This document shows, in pieces, positions 10,150-21,208 of a DNA stretch of 64,000 nucleotides (position 1 is its first letter; each line of letters starts with the position of its first letter). Under the pieces are notes generated by a model. That model was given only the letters and a program-made list of their open reading frames with translations. It ran no database searches and had not been told where the DNA came from. The stretch is from Vibrio sp. GTDB taxonomy: Bacteria > Pseudomonadota > Gammaproteobacteria > Enterobacterales > Vibrionaceae. Both the position numbers and the translations under genes were made by a program. The stretch covers positions 62,001 to 126,000 of the forward strand of contig JAOICL010000003.1 of assembly GCA_028131545.1 (NCBI GenBank), written 5' to 3'.

Positions 10150-12050
10150 TACTGCTTGTCCTTATTATTTTCTTCAAGAGCATTTTCTCCAAGTACTACC
10201 CAGTCGAATATTTTACGAACGACAGGAGCAGCATTGGTCGAGCCACCGCCAGCATTTTCTAATACAACTGTTGCAACTACTTTGGGATCGTTGACCGGGG
10301 CAAAACCGGTAAATAAAGCATGATCCCTTAGGTGTTCTGCAACCTCATCGGCATTATATTCTTCATCTTCAGCTAAACCAAAAACTTGAGCAGTACCTGA
10401 TTTACCGGCACTTTGATAGGGCATATTATAAAAGGCGGCTCTTGCTGTGCCTTTTTTACCATGATTTACTCGGCGCATACCTTCTATTGCGATCTTCCAA
10501 TAACGCTCTTGGACACCCGTGATAGGAGGGTAAGATGTTGGCATTTCCAATACTTGATCCTTAAAGGAATCCCCTTTTTTCAACGTGGAACGCAATAGGT
10601 GAGGAGCGGTCACTTCACCATGATGTATTAAAACAGACGTTGCCTTTGTTATTTGCATCGGAGTGGCTGTCCAGTAGCCTTGTCCGATTCCAACAGGGAT
10701 CGTATCGCCTTGATACCAGGGTTGGCGATATTTCAAACGTTTCCAGTCCCGAGTAGGCATATTGGCACGGCTTTCTTCATGAATATCGATGCCGGTGTGG
10801 TCACCGAATCCAAACTTCATCATCCATGTAGAAAGGCGATCAATTCCCATATCATAAGATACTTGATAGAAGAAAGTATCAACGGATTCCTCGATAGATT
10901 TGGTTATATTGACTCGACCATGCCCCCACTTTTTCCAATCTCTAAAAGGTTTCGTTTTTGAGTTAGGAATACGCCAATAACCCGGATCATTACGTGTGGT
11001 CGCTGGTGTAATAATGCCTTCTTGAAGCGCAGAAGTAGCGATAAAAGGTTTTACCGTCGATGCTGGCGGATAGATACCAAGAGTCGCTCGGTTGACTAAG
11101 GGTCTTTTTTTATTATGAAGCAGCGCTCGATACGCTTTTCCAGATATACCATGAACAAAAGCATTTGGGTCATAGCTAGGACTAGATACCATAGCCAAGA
11201 TGCCGTTATCTTCTGGGTCGAGAACGACCGCGCTGCCACGGCGTCCATCAAGTAAATCATGAACGTAACGTTGTAAATTAATATCAATATTGAGGATGAT
11301 GTCTTTTCCTGGAATCGGAGGGACGTATTTTAATGTTTTTACGACACGGCCTCGACTATTCACTTCGACTTCTTGATAGCCAGCGATACCGTGCAGTGTT
11401 TCCTCATAAAAGCGCTCAATACCGAGTTTCCCTATGTCTCTGGTGGCTTGGTAATTGGCTTCTTTACCTTCTCGAATTAATCGTTGTACATCTCGGTCAT
11501 TTATTTTTGATACATAGCCCATTACATGAGTCAGTATATTACCATAGGGATAATAACGCTTGAGCTGACCGTTAACGGAAACACCAGGATAGCGGTGTTG
11601 AATCGCTGAGAATTGAGCGACTTGCTTTTCAGTTAACTGGGTTAATAAAGAGATCGGTTTAAATCGACGATTCCTGCGGCGTTCTTTTTTAAAGCGCGCA
11701 ATATCATCGTTATCAATAGGAAGGAAAGTTTGAAGATCAGCAATGGTTTTATCGATATTATGTGTTTTCTCAGGGATAACATCCAATGTAAAAACAGGCC
11801 TGTTTTCAGCTAATAACAGGCCATTTCGGTCATAAATAAGACCTCGATTAGGTGCTATAGGTACGATTTTAATCCGATTGTCATTGGAACGAGTTTGATA
11901 ATCTTGAAACTGATTGACTTGGATATTATAAAGATTCGCAACAAGCATACCCATTAATGCGATGATCCCCATGAAGGCAACAATCGCACGATGCTTAAAT
12001 AACCGGCTTTCTTCCTTGTGATCACGTATCTTGGTACGTCGATATAGCAT
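10149..12050 (-). CDS. mrdA: Penicillin-binding protein 2
   Basis: [13 protein letters not shown]-like N-term, [28 protein letters not shown]. Confidence 0.97.
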   Translation of the reverse strand: MLYRRTKIRDHKEESRLFKHRAIVAFMGIIALMGMLVANLYNIQVNQFQDYQTRSNDNRIKIVPIAPNRGLIYDRNGLLLAENRPVFTLDVIPEKTHNIDKTIADLQTFLPIDNDDIARFKKERRRNRRFKPISLLTQLTEKQVAQFSAIQHRYPGVSVNGQLKRYYPYGNILTHVMGYVSKINDRDVQRLIREGKEANYQATRDIGKLGIERFYEETLHGIAGYQEVEVNSRGRVVKTLKYVPPIPGKDIILNIDINLQRYVHDLLDGRRGSAVVLDPEDNGILAMVSSPSYDPNAFVHGISGKAYRALLHNKKRPLVNRATLGIYPPASTVKPFIATSALQEGIITPATTRNDPGYWRIPNSKTKPFRDWKKWGHGRVNITKSIEESVDTFFYQVSYDMGIDRLSTWMMKFGFGDHTGIDIHEESRANMPTRDWKRLKYRQPWYQGDTIPVGIGQGYWTATPMQITKATSVLIHHGEVTAPHLLRSTLKKGDSFKDQVLEMPTSYPPITGVQERYWKIAIEGMRRVNHGKKGTARAAFYNMPYQSAGKSGTAQVFGLAEDEEYNADEVAEHLRDHALFTGFAPVNDPKVVATVVLENAGGGSTNAAPVVRKIFDWVVLGENALEENNKDKQ

Positions 12051-12166
12051 TAGCGTCCTATCTCTTATCCATAGTAATTAGGTGTGTGTTGAATGGCTTA
12101 AATTAACGAAATTTACCGTGTTCCGCAATCGTTCATTGCCCTTGTGGTAAATGTTATCCATCGTTC

Positions 12167-12214
12167 ACTTTCTCTATAGTTTACTTTATCTGTAGTTTAT
12201 TTTATCTATAGCTA
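12167..12214. repeat. Imperfect 16-bp tandem repeat, 3 copies
   Basis: actttctctatagttt / actttatctgtagttt / attttatctatagcta. Confidence 0.85.
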
Positions 12215-12298
12215 ACTAGCCTTATGATCACAACGCCGTTATCGAAGTTGATTTGTCTACATCTTTATAATATTAAAATGCTCTAATAATAGTAATCT

Positions 12299-12769
12299 TT
12301 ATTCTCTATGATAAGGGTGGTTAGCTGTAATGCTCCATGCTCGGTAGAGACTTTCAGCCATAATGACCCGCACTAAAGGATGAGGCAATGTTAAAGGAGA
12401 TAAAGACCAGCTTTGATCGGCGGCGGCTTTGCATGCTGGAGCGAGGCCTTCAGGGCCACCAATGAGTATGCAAACATCCCGAGCATCCATTTTCCAAGCT
12501 TCTAGCTGTTCGGCTAGTTGAGGCGTATCCCATCGTTTCCCTGGGATATCTAAAGTCACAATACGACTTCCCTTGGGTATGGAAGACAACATGGCTTCAC
12601 CTTCTTTTTGCAATATCCGCGCTATATCTGCATTTTTACCTCGTTTACCTGCCGGAATTTCAATGAGATCAAGAGGCATATCATTTGGAAAGCGTCGTTT
12701 ATATTCTTGGAAGCCAGTTTCTACCCACTTTGGCATTTTTGTTCCAACAGCAATTAAAGTGATTTTCAT
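12299..12769 (-). CDS. rlmH: 23S rRNA pseudouridine1915 N3-methyltransferase
   Basis: [48 protein letters not shown]. Confidence 0.97.
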   Translation of the reverse strand: MKITLIAVGTKMPKWVETGFQEYKRRFPNDMPLDLIEIPAGKRGKNADIARILQKEGEAMLSSIPKGSRIVTLDIPGKRWDTPQLAEQLEAWKMDARDVCILIGGPEGLAPACKAAADQSWSLSPLTLPHPLVRVIMAESLYRAWSITANHPYHRE

Positions 12770-12813
12770 TGTTTACTCGTTACTTTTATAATAAAAACAG
12801 AAGTATATGAACT

Positions 12814-13146
12814 CTAAGCCCATAGTTTTTCTAGTTGATATAACTCTCGGTGTTGTTCTTGTAAGACGTGTAACATTGTGGTGCCGAGATCAAGCACAAT
12901 CCATTCACCTTCTACTTCTCCATCAAGACCAAGAGGGTCATGCCCGATTAATTTAGATTCTTTGGCGACATGATCGGCAATGGAAGCAACATGTCGTTTG
13001 GATGTACCAGTGCAAACCACCATAAAGTCAGTCACGCTTGATTTACCTTGGACATCTAAGGTAACAAGATCAACCGCTTTCATGTCATCGGCTTTATCTG
13101 CGATAAAGTCGCGTAATGATTCTTTTGATAGACGTTCTTTTTGCAT
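12814..13146 (-). CDS. rsfS: Ribosome silencing factor
   Basis: VTDFMVVCTGTSKRHVASIADHV, GEVEGEWIVLDLGTTMLHVLQEQHRELYQLEKLW; start revised from ORF track to MQKERLSK at 13146. Confidence 0.93.
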   Translation of the reverse strand: MQKERLSKESLRDFIADKADDMKAVDLVTLDVQGKSSVTDFMVVCTGTSKRHVASIADHVAKESKLIGHDPLGLDGEVEGEWIVLDLGTTMLHVLQEQHRELYQLEKLWA

Positions 13147-13205
13147 TATTGTATCCATAGCTATAAAGGGAAATAAATTACAGTAAAGGGAATCAACTCT
13201 GATTT

Positions 13206-14273
13206 TTAGAGGTACTCTAAAGTGATCTTGGAGGTGATCTCTGGGTGGCAAATGGATATCGTCATTTGCCTTAAGACATCCCATATTGAGATGTTTGAAG
13301 TCATCACGTCAAGATTATTGGTATCAAGATAACTTGCTTTACTTTCGTATTCAGCTTGAACCAGTAAACGAAGAATTCGTTTCAATGATCCCGCTGATAA
13401 TCTTTGTACTGCATTGGTATATAAAGGAACTTTATTTTGCCACACTCGGTATTGTGATAACACTTGATTAAGTGGCAGAGTACTTGCTTCACGTTGAATC
13501 TTACTGATTAATAGAAGCTCTTTTTGTAGACTTCTCAATAAAATATTTGGCTCAATGCTGTCTTTTTCTAATTGGTCTAATATTTTCAAACAACGTTTGT
13601 TATCACCTTTCAGTAAGCTGTCAATCCAATTAAATACCGAATAATGAGCATGCTGTGTGAGTACTTCTTGAACCTGTTCAAGAGAGACGGTAGTTGATTT
13701 GTACAATAGGGCCAGTTTAACCAAACTTTGCTCTAAAGCCGTTAGGTTGCCTTCATACCATTCCGCTAAACATTGCACACTTTGAGGGTGTAAAGACAGT
13801 GAATGTCGATGAGATCGAGCTTTAATATACTGTGGTAAACGGCGTTTGTCAGGTGTAAGGCAATTGACATAAACACCAGTGCCTTCTAATGCTTTAAACC
13901 ACTTGGTATTTTCTTGAGCTTTAGTGAGTTTTTTTCCAGAAATAATGAGGTAGGTATCCTCATTAAATAGGGGGATCAATTTAATTAAATTCGCTGTTAT
14001 CGTTGCGTTGGTTCCACTTTCAGGAAGTGTTAATTCAATGAGTTTTTGATTGGAAAATAAGCCAATTTCTTGAAATAGGCCAAAAATATCATCCCAATTA
14101 AAATGTGCATCAATCGAAAATTTATAATGCTCATCGACTCCTGAAGATTCAAAGGCCACTTTTAATGTTTTTATTGATTCTTGTATTAGAAAGGGCTCAC
14201 TACCAAAGATTAAGTACAGAGGAGATAGGTTACTCTGTACTTGTTTCTCTAAGCCATCAGCAAAAATACGCAT
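13206..14273 (-). CDS. holA: DNA polymerase III delta subunit
   Basis: MRIFADGLEKQVQSNLSPLYLIFGSEPFLIQESIKTLK; between lptE and rsfS. Confidence 0.94.
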   Translation of the reverse strand: MRIFADGLEKQVQSNLSPLYLIFGSEPFLIQESIKTLKVAFESSGVDEHYKFSIDAHFNWDDIFGLFQEIGLFSNQKLIELTLPESGTNATITANLIKLIPLFNEDTYLIISGKKLTKAQENTKWFKALEGTGVYVNCLTPDKRRLPQYIKARSHRHSLSLHPQSVQCLAEWYEGNLTALEQSLVKLALLYKSTTVSLEQVQEVLTQHAHYSVFNWIDSLLKGDNKRCLKILDQLEKDSIEPNILLRSLQKELLLISKIQREASTLPLNQVLSQYRVWQNKVPLYTNAVQRLSAGSLKRILRLLVQAEYESKASYLDTNNLDVMTSNISIWDVLRQMTISICHPEITSKITLEYL

Positions 14274-14281
14274 GAATGCCG

Positions 14282-14983
14282 CTACTCTTTGTTATCTGTT
14301 GAGTCAGTTTCTGTTTGCGGCACACTTTCTTGCTCTTGCTCGATTAGCTCTGGAGTCTGACCATTTTGAGGAACATTATCACTAGAGTAGGTTTCAACAT
14401 CATATTGTAAGTCACTTTGACTTGGGTGTGTTGGATCCACATCGCTACGTTGCTCTAGTTCACCATCAATTAAGTCGTTTTGAAGTCGAGCAAGTTGGCG
14501 AATAATTTGTGTTGCAGCCAATTTACGCATTTCATCTTCAATCATGCTTAATTCAACGGATTTTGCGAGTGCAGCAAGAGGATTTTCTAGGTAACTGCGC
14601 GTGACGCTAGTGGTAAACGTTCTGGCCCCTTTATTGGGCACAGTGACACTATAACTTGTACGGAATGTGATTTCTTTTTCAGCCGCCCTAGATGTTTGAT
14701 ACAGAGAGAGAGTACGAGTGGTAATACTTTCATTTCTTAGGTGTAAATTAGCGACATCTTCACCTTCTCCGACTTGAACAAGTTCCACTTTATTGAGAGT
14801 CAGCTGGCTTTTTACAAAACGAGTAAATAGGCTGTATTCGTCGTAGCTGGTTAAGGATATTTTGTTCAGTTCTTCGGGAATATCATAATCACCACGTAAA
14901 TGGAATCCACATCCGCTCAGGGTTAAGCTTAATAAAATCGATAATAGAACGGTAACATTGAAGGAAGAAGGGAGTGAAGGCAT
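14282..14983 (-). CDS. lptE: LPS-assembly lipoprotein
   Basis: Lipobox LSGCGFHLRGDYDIPEEL; leuS-lptE-holA synteny. Confidence 0.95.
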   Translation of the reverse strand: MPSLPSSFNVTVLLSILLSLTLSGCGFHLRGDYDIPEELNKISLTSYDEYSLFTRFVKSQLTLNKVELVQVGEGEDVANLHLRNESITTRTLSLYQTSRAAEKEITFRTSYSVTVPNKGARTFTTSVTRSYLENPLAALAKSVELSMIEDEMRKLAATQIIRQLARLQNDLIDGELEQRSDVDPTHPSQSDLQYDVETYSSDNVPQNGQTPELIEQEQESVPQTETDSTDNKE

Positions 14984-15111
14984 TCTGTGTCTTATCTCTT
15001 GATTAGGTCAATATTTATCTGAGTATTTTAAATGGAATCTGTCATTGATTCGAACAAAACACTGAGATAAATAGTGAAACGCTGATGATAGGGTTAAGTC
15101 AGCAATAAATT

Positions 15112-15144
15112 AAGATAAGCAGGGGGGAACCCTGCTTATCTTTT
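15112..15144. terminator. Hairpin between leuS and lptE
   Basis: aagataagcaggg-ggaa-ccctgcttatctttt. Confidence 0.75.
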
Positions 15145-15204
15145 GAATACTTATTATTTTAGCCTTGAATGAAGCAGTACGCTCATTTAGGTGATGAATA
15201 AGTT

Positions 15205-17778
15205 TTAGTTAGCAACAATATTTAATAATTTGCCAGGAACGTAGATAACTTTACGAATGGTTTTACCCTCTGTAAATTTAACGACATTTTCATCGGCCAT
15301 GGCGATAGCTTCAACGGATTCTTTATCCGCATCTGCAGCGACAGTCAATTTAGCGCGAAGCTTACCGTTAATTTGAACTACGATAAGTTTTTCATCTTCA
15401 ACAAGCGCTTTTTCATCAAATGATGGCCATGTTGCGTTATCCATATCACTTTGACCTAATGCTGACCAAAGTTCAAAACAGATATGTGGAGTAATTGGAT
15501 AAAGCATAACAACAACGGCTTTGACCGCTTCATCAAGAATGGCTCTATCTTGCTCCGACTCTTGAGGTGCCTTCGTTAGCTTATTCATTAACTCCATGAT
15601 CGCCGCGATTGCCGTATTGAATGTTTGGCGTCGAGCAACATCATCAGTCACTTTGGCGATAGTTTTATGAACATCACGGCGCAGCGCTTTTTGATCGCCG
15701 TTAAGTGAAGCAACATCTAATGCTTCCACTTGGCCTTTACTCGTATGAGTGTTAACCAATTTCCAAATGCGTTTTAGGAAGCGATTCGCTCCTTCAACAC
15801 CCGACTCTTGCCATTCTAATGTCATATCAGCCGGTGAAGCGAACATCATGAATAAACGAACAGTGTCAGCACCGTACTTATCAACCATCTCTTGAGGGTC
15901 AATACCGTTATTCTTAGACTTAGACATTTTGATCATGCCAGAGTGTTCAACGTTACGACCTGTAGTATCAACAGCAGAAGTGATACGACCTTTACCATCA
16001 CGTTCGATAGTGACGTCAGTCGGTGCGATCCATTCTTTAGTCCCTTTATCATTGGCATGATAAAAAGCATCCGCTAATACCATACCTTGACATAGTAGCT
16101 GCTTGAATGGTTCATCAGAAGTAACGTAACCTGCATCACGGAGTAGTTTGTGGAAGAAACGCGAATACAATAAGTGCATACATGCGTGCTCGATACCACC
16201 CACATACTGATCGACAGGTAGCCAATAGTTTGCTTTTGCTGGATCAAGAATATCATCAGCTTGTGGAGAGCAGTAACGTGCATAATACCAAGACGACTCC
16301 ATAAAGGTATCGAAGGTGTCGGTCTCACGTAATGCTGGCTCACCGTTAAAGGTGGTCTTTGCCCATTCTTTATCAGCTTTGATTGGACTGGTTACCCCAT
16401 CCATCACAACATCTTCAGGAAGAATAACCGGTAATTGATCCGAAGAGACCGGATGAACTTCACCGTCTTCTGTTGTCACCATTGGAATTGGAGCACCCCA
16501 ATAACGTTGGCGCGATACACCCCAGTCACGTAGACGGAAGTTGACCGTTTTTTTACCTTTACCTTCGGCTTCTAATTTTGCTGCGATCGCATCAAATGCA
16601 TCTTGGAAAGCGAGACCATCAAATTCACCAGAATCAAAGAGTATACCTTTTTCAGTATAAGCCGCTTCAGAGATATCCAGTTCAGACTCATCTTCAGGTT
16701 TGATAACCGGAATAATATCGATGCCGTATTTAGTCGCAAATTCAAAGTCACGTTGATCGTGTGCTGGAACGGCCATTACCGCGCCAGTACCGTAATCCAT
16801 CAATACGAAGTTAGCGACGTACACTGGCACTTCACGACCATTCAATGGGTGAATCGCAGTTAGGCCTGTTGCCATGCCTTTCTTTTCCATTGTAGCCAGT
16901 TCAGCTTCAGCGACTTTGTTGTTTTTACATTCATCGATGAATGCCGCTAATTCCGGGTTGCTTTCAGCAGCAATCGTTGCAAGTGGGTGACCAGCAGCAA
17001 TACCAACATAAGTCACACCCATCAGAGTGTCAGGACGAGTGGTATACACTTCTAGATCTTGTTGGCCTTTCACTTGAAAAGACAGTTCAACACCTTCAGA
17101 ACGACCAATCCAGTTACGTTGCATGGTTTTAACCATGTCAGGCCAACCATCTAATTTATCAAGATCATCGAGTAGCTCTTGGGCATATTCGGTGATTTTA
17201 ATAAACCATTGCGGGATTTCTTTTTGTTCTACAGGGGTATCACAGCGCCAGCAAGCACCATCTTCTACCTGTTCGTTAGCAAGAACAGTTTGGTCATTTG
17301 GACACCAGTTAACAGAAGATGTTTTCTTGTAAACGAGCCCTTTTTCGTAAAGTTTAGTGAAAAACTCTTGTTCCCAGCGGTAATATTCTGGTGTGCAAGT
17401 GGCAAATTCACGACTCCAATCGTAACCAAAGCCTAATAGCTTAAGCTGGTTTTTCATGTACTCGATATTTTCGTATGTCCAAGGCGCAGGAGCGGTATTG
17501 TTTTTTACAGCCGCATTTTCAGCAGGTAGACCAAATGCATCCCAACCAATAGGTTGCATGACATTTTTGCCTTGTAGACGCTGGAAGCGAGAGACCACAT
17601 CACCGATCGTATAGTTACGAACGTGGCCCATGTGCAGGCGACCACTTGGGTATGGGAACATAGAAAGGCAGTAGAATTTTTCTTTGCTTGAATCTTCGGA
17701 AACAACGAACGTTTTGTTGTTGTCCCAGTATTGTTGAACATTCTTCTCAATGTCCTGATGATTATATTGCTCTTGCAT
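15205..17778 (-). CDS. leuS: Leucyl-tRNA synthetase
   Basis: [22 protein letters not shown] (HIGH), [12 protein letters not shown] (KMSKS); 857 aa. Confidence 0.99.
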   Translation of the reverse strand: MQEQYNHQDIEKNVQQYWDNNKTFVVSEDSSKEKFYCLSMFPYPSGRLHMGHVRNYTIGDVVSRFQRLQGKNVMQPIGWDAFGLPAENAAVKNNTAPAPWTYENIEYMKNQLKLLGFGYDWSREFATCTPEYYRWEQEFFTKLYEKGLVYKKTSSVNWCPNDQTVLANEQVEDGACWRCDTPVEQKEIPQWFIKITEYAQELLDDLDKLDGWPDMVKTMQRNWIGRSEGVELSFQVKGQQDLEVYTTRPDTLMGVTYVGIAAGHPLATIAAESNPELAAFIDECKNNKVAEAELATMEKKGMATGLTAIHPLNGREVPVYVANFVLMDYGTGAVMAVPAHDQRDFEFATKYGIDIIPVIKPEDESELDISEAAYTEKGILFDSGEFDGLAFQDAFDAIAAKLEAEGKGKKTVNFRLRDWGVSRQRYWGAPIPMVTTEDGEVHPVSSDQLPVILPEDVVMDGVTSPIKADKEWAKTTFNGEPALRETDTFDTFMESSWYYARYCSPQADDILDPAKANYWLPVDQYVGGIEHACMHLLYSRFFHKLLRDAGYVTSDEPFKQLLCQGMVLADAFYHANDKGTKEWIAPTDVTIERDGKGRITSAVDTTGRNVEHSGMIKMSKSKNNGIDPQEMVDKYGADTVRLFMMFASPADMTLEWQESGVEGANRFLKRIWKLVNTHTSKGQVEALDVASLNGDQKALRRDVHKTIAKVTDDVARRQTFNTAIAAIMELMNKLTKAPQESEQDRAILDEAVKAVVVMLYPITPHICFELWSALGQSDMDNATWPSFDEKALVEDEKLIVVQINGKLRAKLTVAADADKESVEAIAMADENVVKFTEGKTIRKVIYVPGKLLNIVAN

Positions 17779-17909
17779 CGATGAGTATCCGTTTCGTGGA
17801 ATTCATAAAGATATCGTCATAGAATACCTAAAGGAGCTCTTGACAACAACTATTGATTGCCAAAGCATACTATTGATTTGTAAGAAGCCGTATCATCGGG
17901 GAGGGTAAT

Positions 17910-18392
17910 ATGTCTCAGCAACAAAAAACACCCAAACACAGCAGCTATGAGTTCATGGTAAAAGATGTCGTGGAAACGTTGCAACATACACCAGAAGAAC
18001 TGAAACATTCCTTAGATAAATCAGTTGAAGTCCTGCAAGCGGCGAGCGATATGACGAAGGATGAATTAGCACTTGTCGCGAGTTATGTAAAAGCGGATTT
18101 ATCGGTGTTTGCTAAAGAGCGGAACACTCTTTTAAATGCCCCTTTTTCGCTAATGATTAAGGAGTCAATGTGGCAAGCTTTACTTGATATTACCGATAAA
18201 ACCCAAGTTGAGTGGCAAGAGTTATTCATTGATTTTGAACATAATGGAGAATACAAAACCGGAGACATGGTTGGCTTAGGGGTATTGAGTTGCCAGCAGT
18301 GTACCCATGAAGTGACGTACCGTTACCCAGAGGTGGTACAACCTTGTATTGAATGTAATGGTCATGTGTTTTCACGTCGTCCGATAGAATAA
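17910..18392 (+). CDS. ybeL: YbeL family zinc-ribbon-containing protein (DUF1451)
   Basis: 160 aa; C-terminal CQQCTHEVTYRYPEVVQPCIECNGHVFSRRP; divergent from leuS. Confidence 0.9.
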   Translation: MSQQQKTPKHSSYEFMVKDVVETLQHTPEELKHSLDKSVEVLQAASDMTKDELALVASYVKADLSVFAKERNTLLNAPFSLMIKESMWQALLDITDKTQVEWQELFIDFEHNGEYKTGDMVGLGVLSCQQCTHEVTYRYPEVVQPCIECNGHVFSRRPIE

Positions 18393-18401
18393 CTGTCGTT
18401 C

Positions 18402-18437
18402 AGCTAGTGAGCATACGATAAAACCTGTTCACTAGCT
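18402..18437. repeat. 9-bp inverted repeat hairpin after ybeL (possible terminator)
   Basis: agctagtga ... tcactagct. Confidence 0.5.
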
Positions 18438-19154
18438 TGAACTTCTAAGGAGTATGTGAATAAATTGAAGAGATGAGACAATTTGAGTCCATTCTTCACA
18501 TACTTAACCGCAGTGCTTTCAGCATTGCTATGTTTCTCTAACTGAATAATCAATCCAAAACTGACCCCAGTTTACAAAGTGCTTTATTGTACTTGTCCTC
18601 ACCCGTTACGTTCTTTTCTATTGAACCATACCATTACTATTGTTTCTATCTACATGGGATCAGGTCGTCGGGCTTGTAAGAAGTTCAACCGATTTAGTCA
18701 ACAATGCCCACAGCTGTACATAAAAAAAGAATTAAGCCATTAATCTTTTGTTAAGTTTATCGCATTTTATTTTTAACTATTATTGTATGTATTTTTGGTT
18801 TTATACACTGCTTATCTTTGCGCGTTAAGGTTTTAATATGTCTTTTTTGTTTTATTTTGCGGTTTAATTGTAATTAATAACAATATATTAACGCAACTGA
18901 TAGTATTTGAATTTACATAACTTTACATATTATCTATCTAATATTTTAAGGTGTATGATTTAATATTTAAAGGTTTTATTGACAGTGATAAGCAATTGAG
19001 TTGTTATTTATCGTTATATGGTGACTTAAATTTGATAAGGGTTGATTATTCCTGTTTTTATTTAATATATTGTTGTTGATGAATACATGGTATTTTGGGA
19101 TTGGTAATATTTATAGTTTAGCACTAAGACTAGTATTGTAACAATAGGACTTGT

Positions 19155-19850
19155 ATGATTTTTAAAGTGTCACGTTATATGATGTTCTTTATGTGTTTGT
19201 TTTATTTTGAATATGCCATTTCACAATATGAATCAACATATTCTAATCAGGCTGATATATATATTGAAGGTGATGAACTGTATTATATAGGGGAAATTAG
19301 TGATGGGAGTGTTCTCCATACCTTAAGAATAATAGAACAGTCAGGTGATAATATTAAACGATTGTCTATAAATTCAGTAGGCGGGAGCATTGAAGGTGCC
19401 ATACATTTAGCATATTGGGTATATGAAAATAATATAGCCTTAACTGTTGATGAATTGTGCTTTTCATCTTGTGCTAATTATATCATACCCTCCTCACCTG
19501 ATGTCTATATTAAAAAGAATTCGATTGTTGGTTGGCATGGAGGAGCTACCTATAATAAACATTTAAATGTAGGTGTTATGGATGATGCTAAAAAAGAATA
19601 TTGGGATTATTTATCAGATAAAGAAAGGATATTTTTCGATGAAATAGGAGTGGATATAAAAATAACAGGGTATCCAACTATTGAAAGTCAAATGGATTGC
19701 ATGGTAAATAACCGTTACTTTGGTTGGTATTACAGTGAAATCCATTTAAAATCTATGGGTTTGAGAGATATAACATATGAAGGTGGTATATCAAATGAAT
19801 TTAATCATAATGGTCATATTATGAGGCTGTGCCTTTTTTCTCCTAAATGA
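19155..19850 (+). CDS. Secreted ClpP/SppA-fold-like protein (COG3904-like), copy A
   Basis: 231 aa with signal peptide; GGSIEGAIHLAYWVYENNI, CFSSCANYIIP, SIVGWHGGATYNK; 226-aa paralogue downstream. Confidence 0.7.
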   Translation: MIFKVSRYMMFFMCLFYFEYAISQYESTYSNQADIYIEGDELYYIGEISDGSVLHTLRIIEQSGDNIKRLSINSVGGSIEGAIHLAYWVYENNIALTVDELCFSSCANYIIPSSPDVYIKKNSIVGWHGGATYNKHLNVGVMDDAKKEYWDYLSDKERIFFDEIGVDIKITGYPTIESQMDCMVNNRYFGWYYSEIHLKSMGLRDITYEGGISNEFNHNGHIMRLCLFSPK

Positions 19851-20105
19851 AAAAATAGGACATTCATTGATTTTAATACCAATCGTATTACCCGATTATA
19901 ACGTTTAATTATGGTCACAGTACTCTTTTACTGTAAATTTAAAAGGGTTGATGGTGGTAAGGGAAGCTCTGGTGGTGATAAAAAAGATAGTGAAAGTGGA
20001 GATAATGGAGGTCGCTATTATTAGGGTGCCTTTGAAATTTATGAATAGGTCTAATAATGTCAGTATAGACATGGAGATATTATTGTTTATTTAAGGTGCG
20101 GTTAT

Positions 20106-20789
20106 ATGAGATTTTTATTTTTTTTTACTTTTTTTATTTCTGGTTGTATGACTTTTCCAGAAAAGTATTCCAATAATACAAAAGTTGAAATAAATGGAGG
20201 AGAACTTCATTTTTATGGTGAAATTGGTGATGGTGTTGTACTTCATGCCATTCATTTAGCTAATCGTTCAAAAGAGCCTATTGTTAAATTAGTTATTCAA
20301 TCTACTGGTGGAAGTATAGAAGGAGGAATTCATCTAGGGTATTGGGTATATGATAATAATATCAGTGTTGTAGTTGATAGATATTGTTTTTCTGCATGCG
20401 CTAATTATGTATTGCCAGCATCAAGGAATATACATATTAATAGCGATAGTGTTATAGGTTGGCATGGTGGGGCAACTTATTCTAAATATATATTGCCTGA
20501 GGGCTTGCCCGAGGATCTTGAAAGTTTTAAATCTTACTTATCTGATAAGGAAAAAAAGTTTTATGATGAAATTGGAGTAGATATTAAAATAACAGGATAC
20601 CCTACTTTACCCGAACAAGTTAACTGTATGCGAGATGAGTATAATGGCTGGTTTTATTCTGTTGAAAGTTTAAAGTTAATGGGAGTAAAAGACATAGTAC
20701 TAGAAGATGAGTATCTACATGGGAGTTTTTTTAATAAAAAAGGTCACTTGCCAAAGATGAACCTTTGTTTATCTAAACCTAAATTCTGA
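20106..20789 (+). CDS. ClpP/SppA-fold-like lipoprotein (COG3904-like), copy B
   Basis: 227 aa; lipobox FISGC; GGSIEGGIHLGYWVYDNNI, CFSACANYVLP, VIGWHGGATYSK. Confidence 0.7.
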   Translation: MRFLFFFTFFISGCMTFPEKYSNNTKVEINGGELHFYGEIGDGVVLHAIHLANRSKEPIVKLVIQSTGGSIEGGIHLGYWVYDNNISVVVDRYCFSACANYVLPASRNIHINSDSVIGWHGGATYSKYILPEGLPEDLESFKSYLSDKEKKFYDEIGVDIKITGYPTLPEQVNCMRDEYNGWFYSVESLKLMGVKDIVLEDEYLHGSFFNKKGHLPKMNLCLSKPKF

Positions 20790-20854
20790 TAGGAATTTTT
20801 ATAGTATTAAAAACGCTTCATTTTCTCTAGTGAATTTGTCCTTAATGAATAATT

Positions 20855-21181
20855 GTAACTACCAATGCAGTAAAGGAGTGCAAAACCATTACTTTTGACA
20901 ATGGTGGGGAGTTTGCCGGCCATATGAAAATAGCGAAGGCTATAAAGTGTAAAATCTATTTTGCGAAGCCTTATTATTCTTGGCAAAGAGGGCTAAATGA
21001 AAATAGTAATGGATTATTAAGACGCTACTTCCCAAAACGAACATCCATCGCTAAGATAAGTAAAAAAGTACTCGATAATGTTAGATCATTGATTAATATG
21101 CGACCCAGAAAAACCCTAAATTATCTAAACCCGATAGAAGCTTTTACTGGTAAGCGTGTGTCGCTTATGTCGAGAATCTAG
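20855..21181 (+). pseudogene. IS30-family transposase C-terminal remnant
   Basis: Reading upstream of the annotated ATG in frame: KTITFDNGGEFAGHMKIAKAIKCKIYFAKPYYSWQRGLNENSNGLLRRYFPKRTSI...NMRPRKTLNYLNPIEAF; N-terminal half absent. Confidence 0.85.
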
Positions 21182-21208
21182 GGTTTGCCTTTTTTATAGA
21201 AGATTATA

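Noticed and set aside
18541-18730. Possible IS or integron remnant (aactgaccccagtttacaaagtgc...tgggatcaggtcgtcgg)
   Set aside because: Could not match it to a transposase frame, attC structure or terminal repeat; left unannotated.
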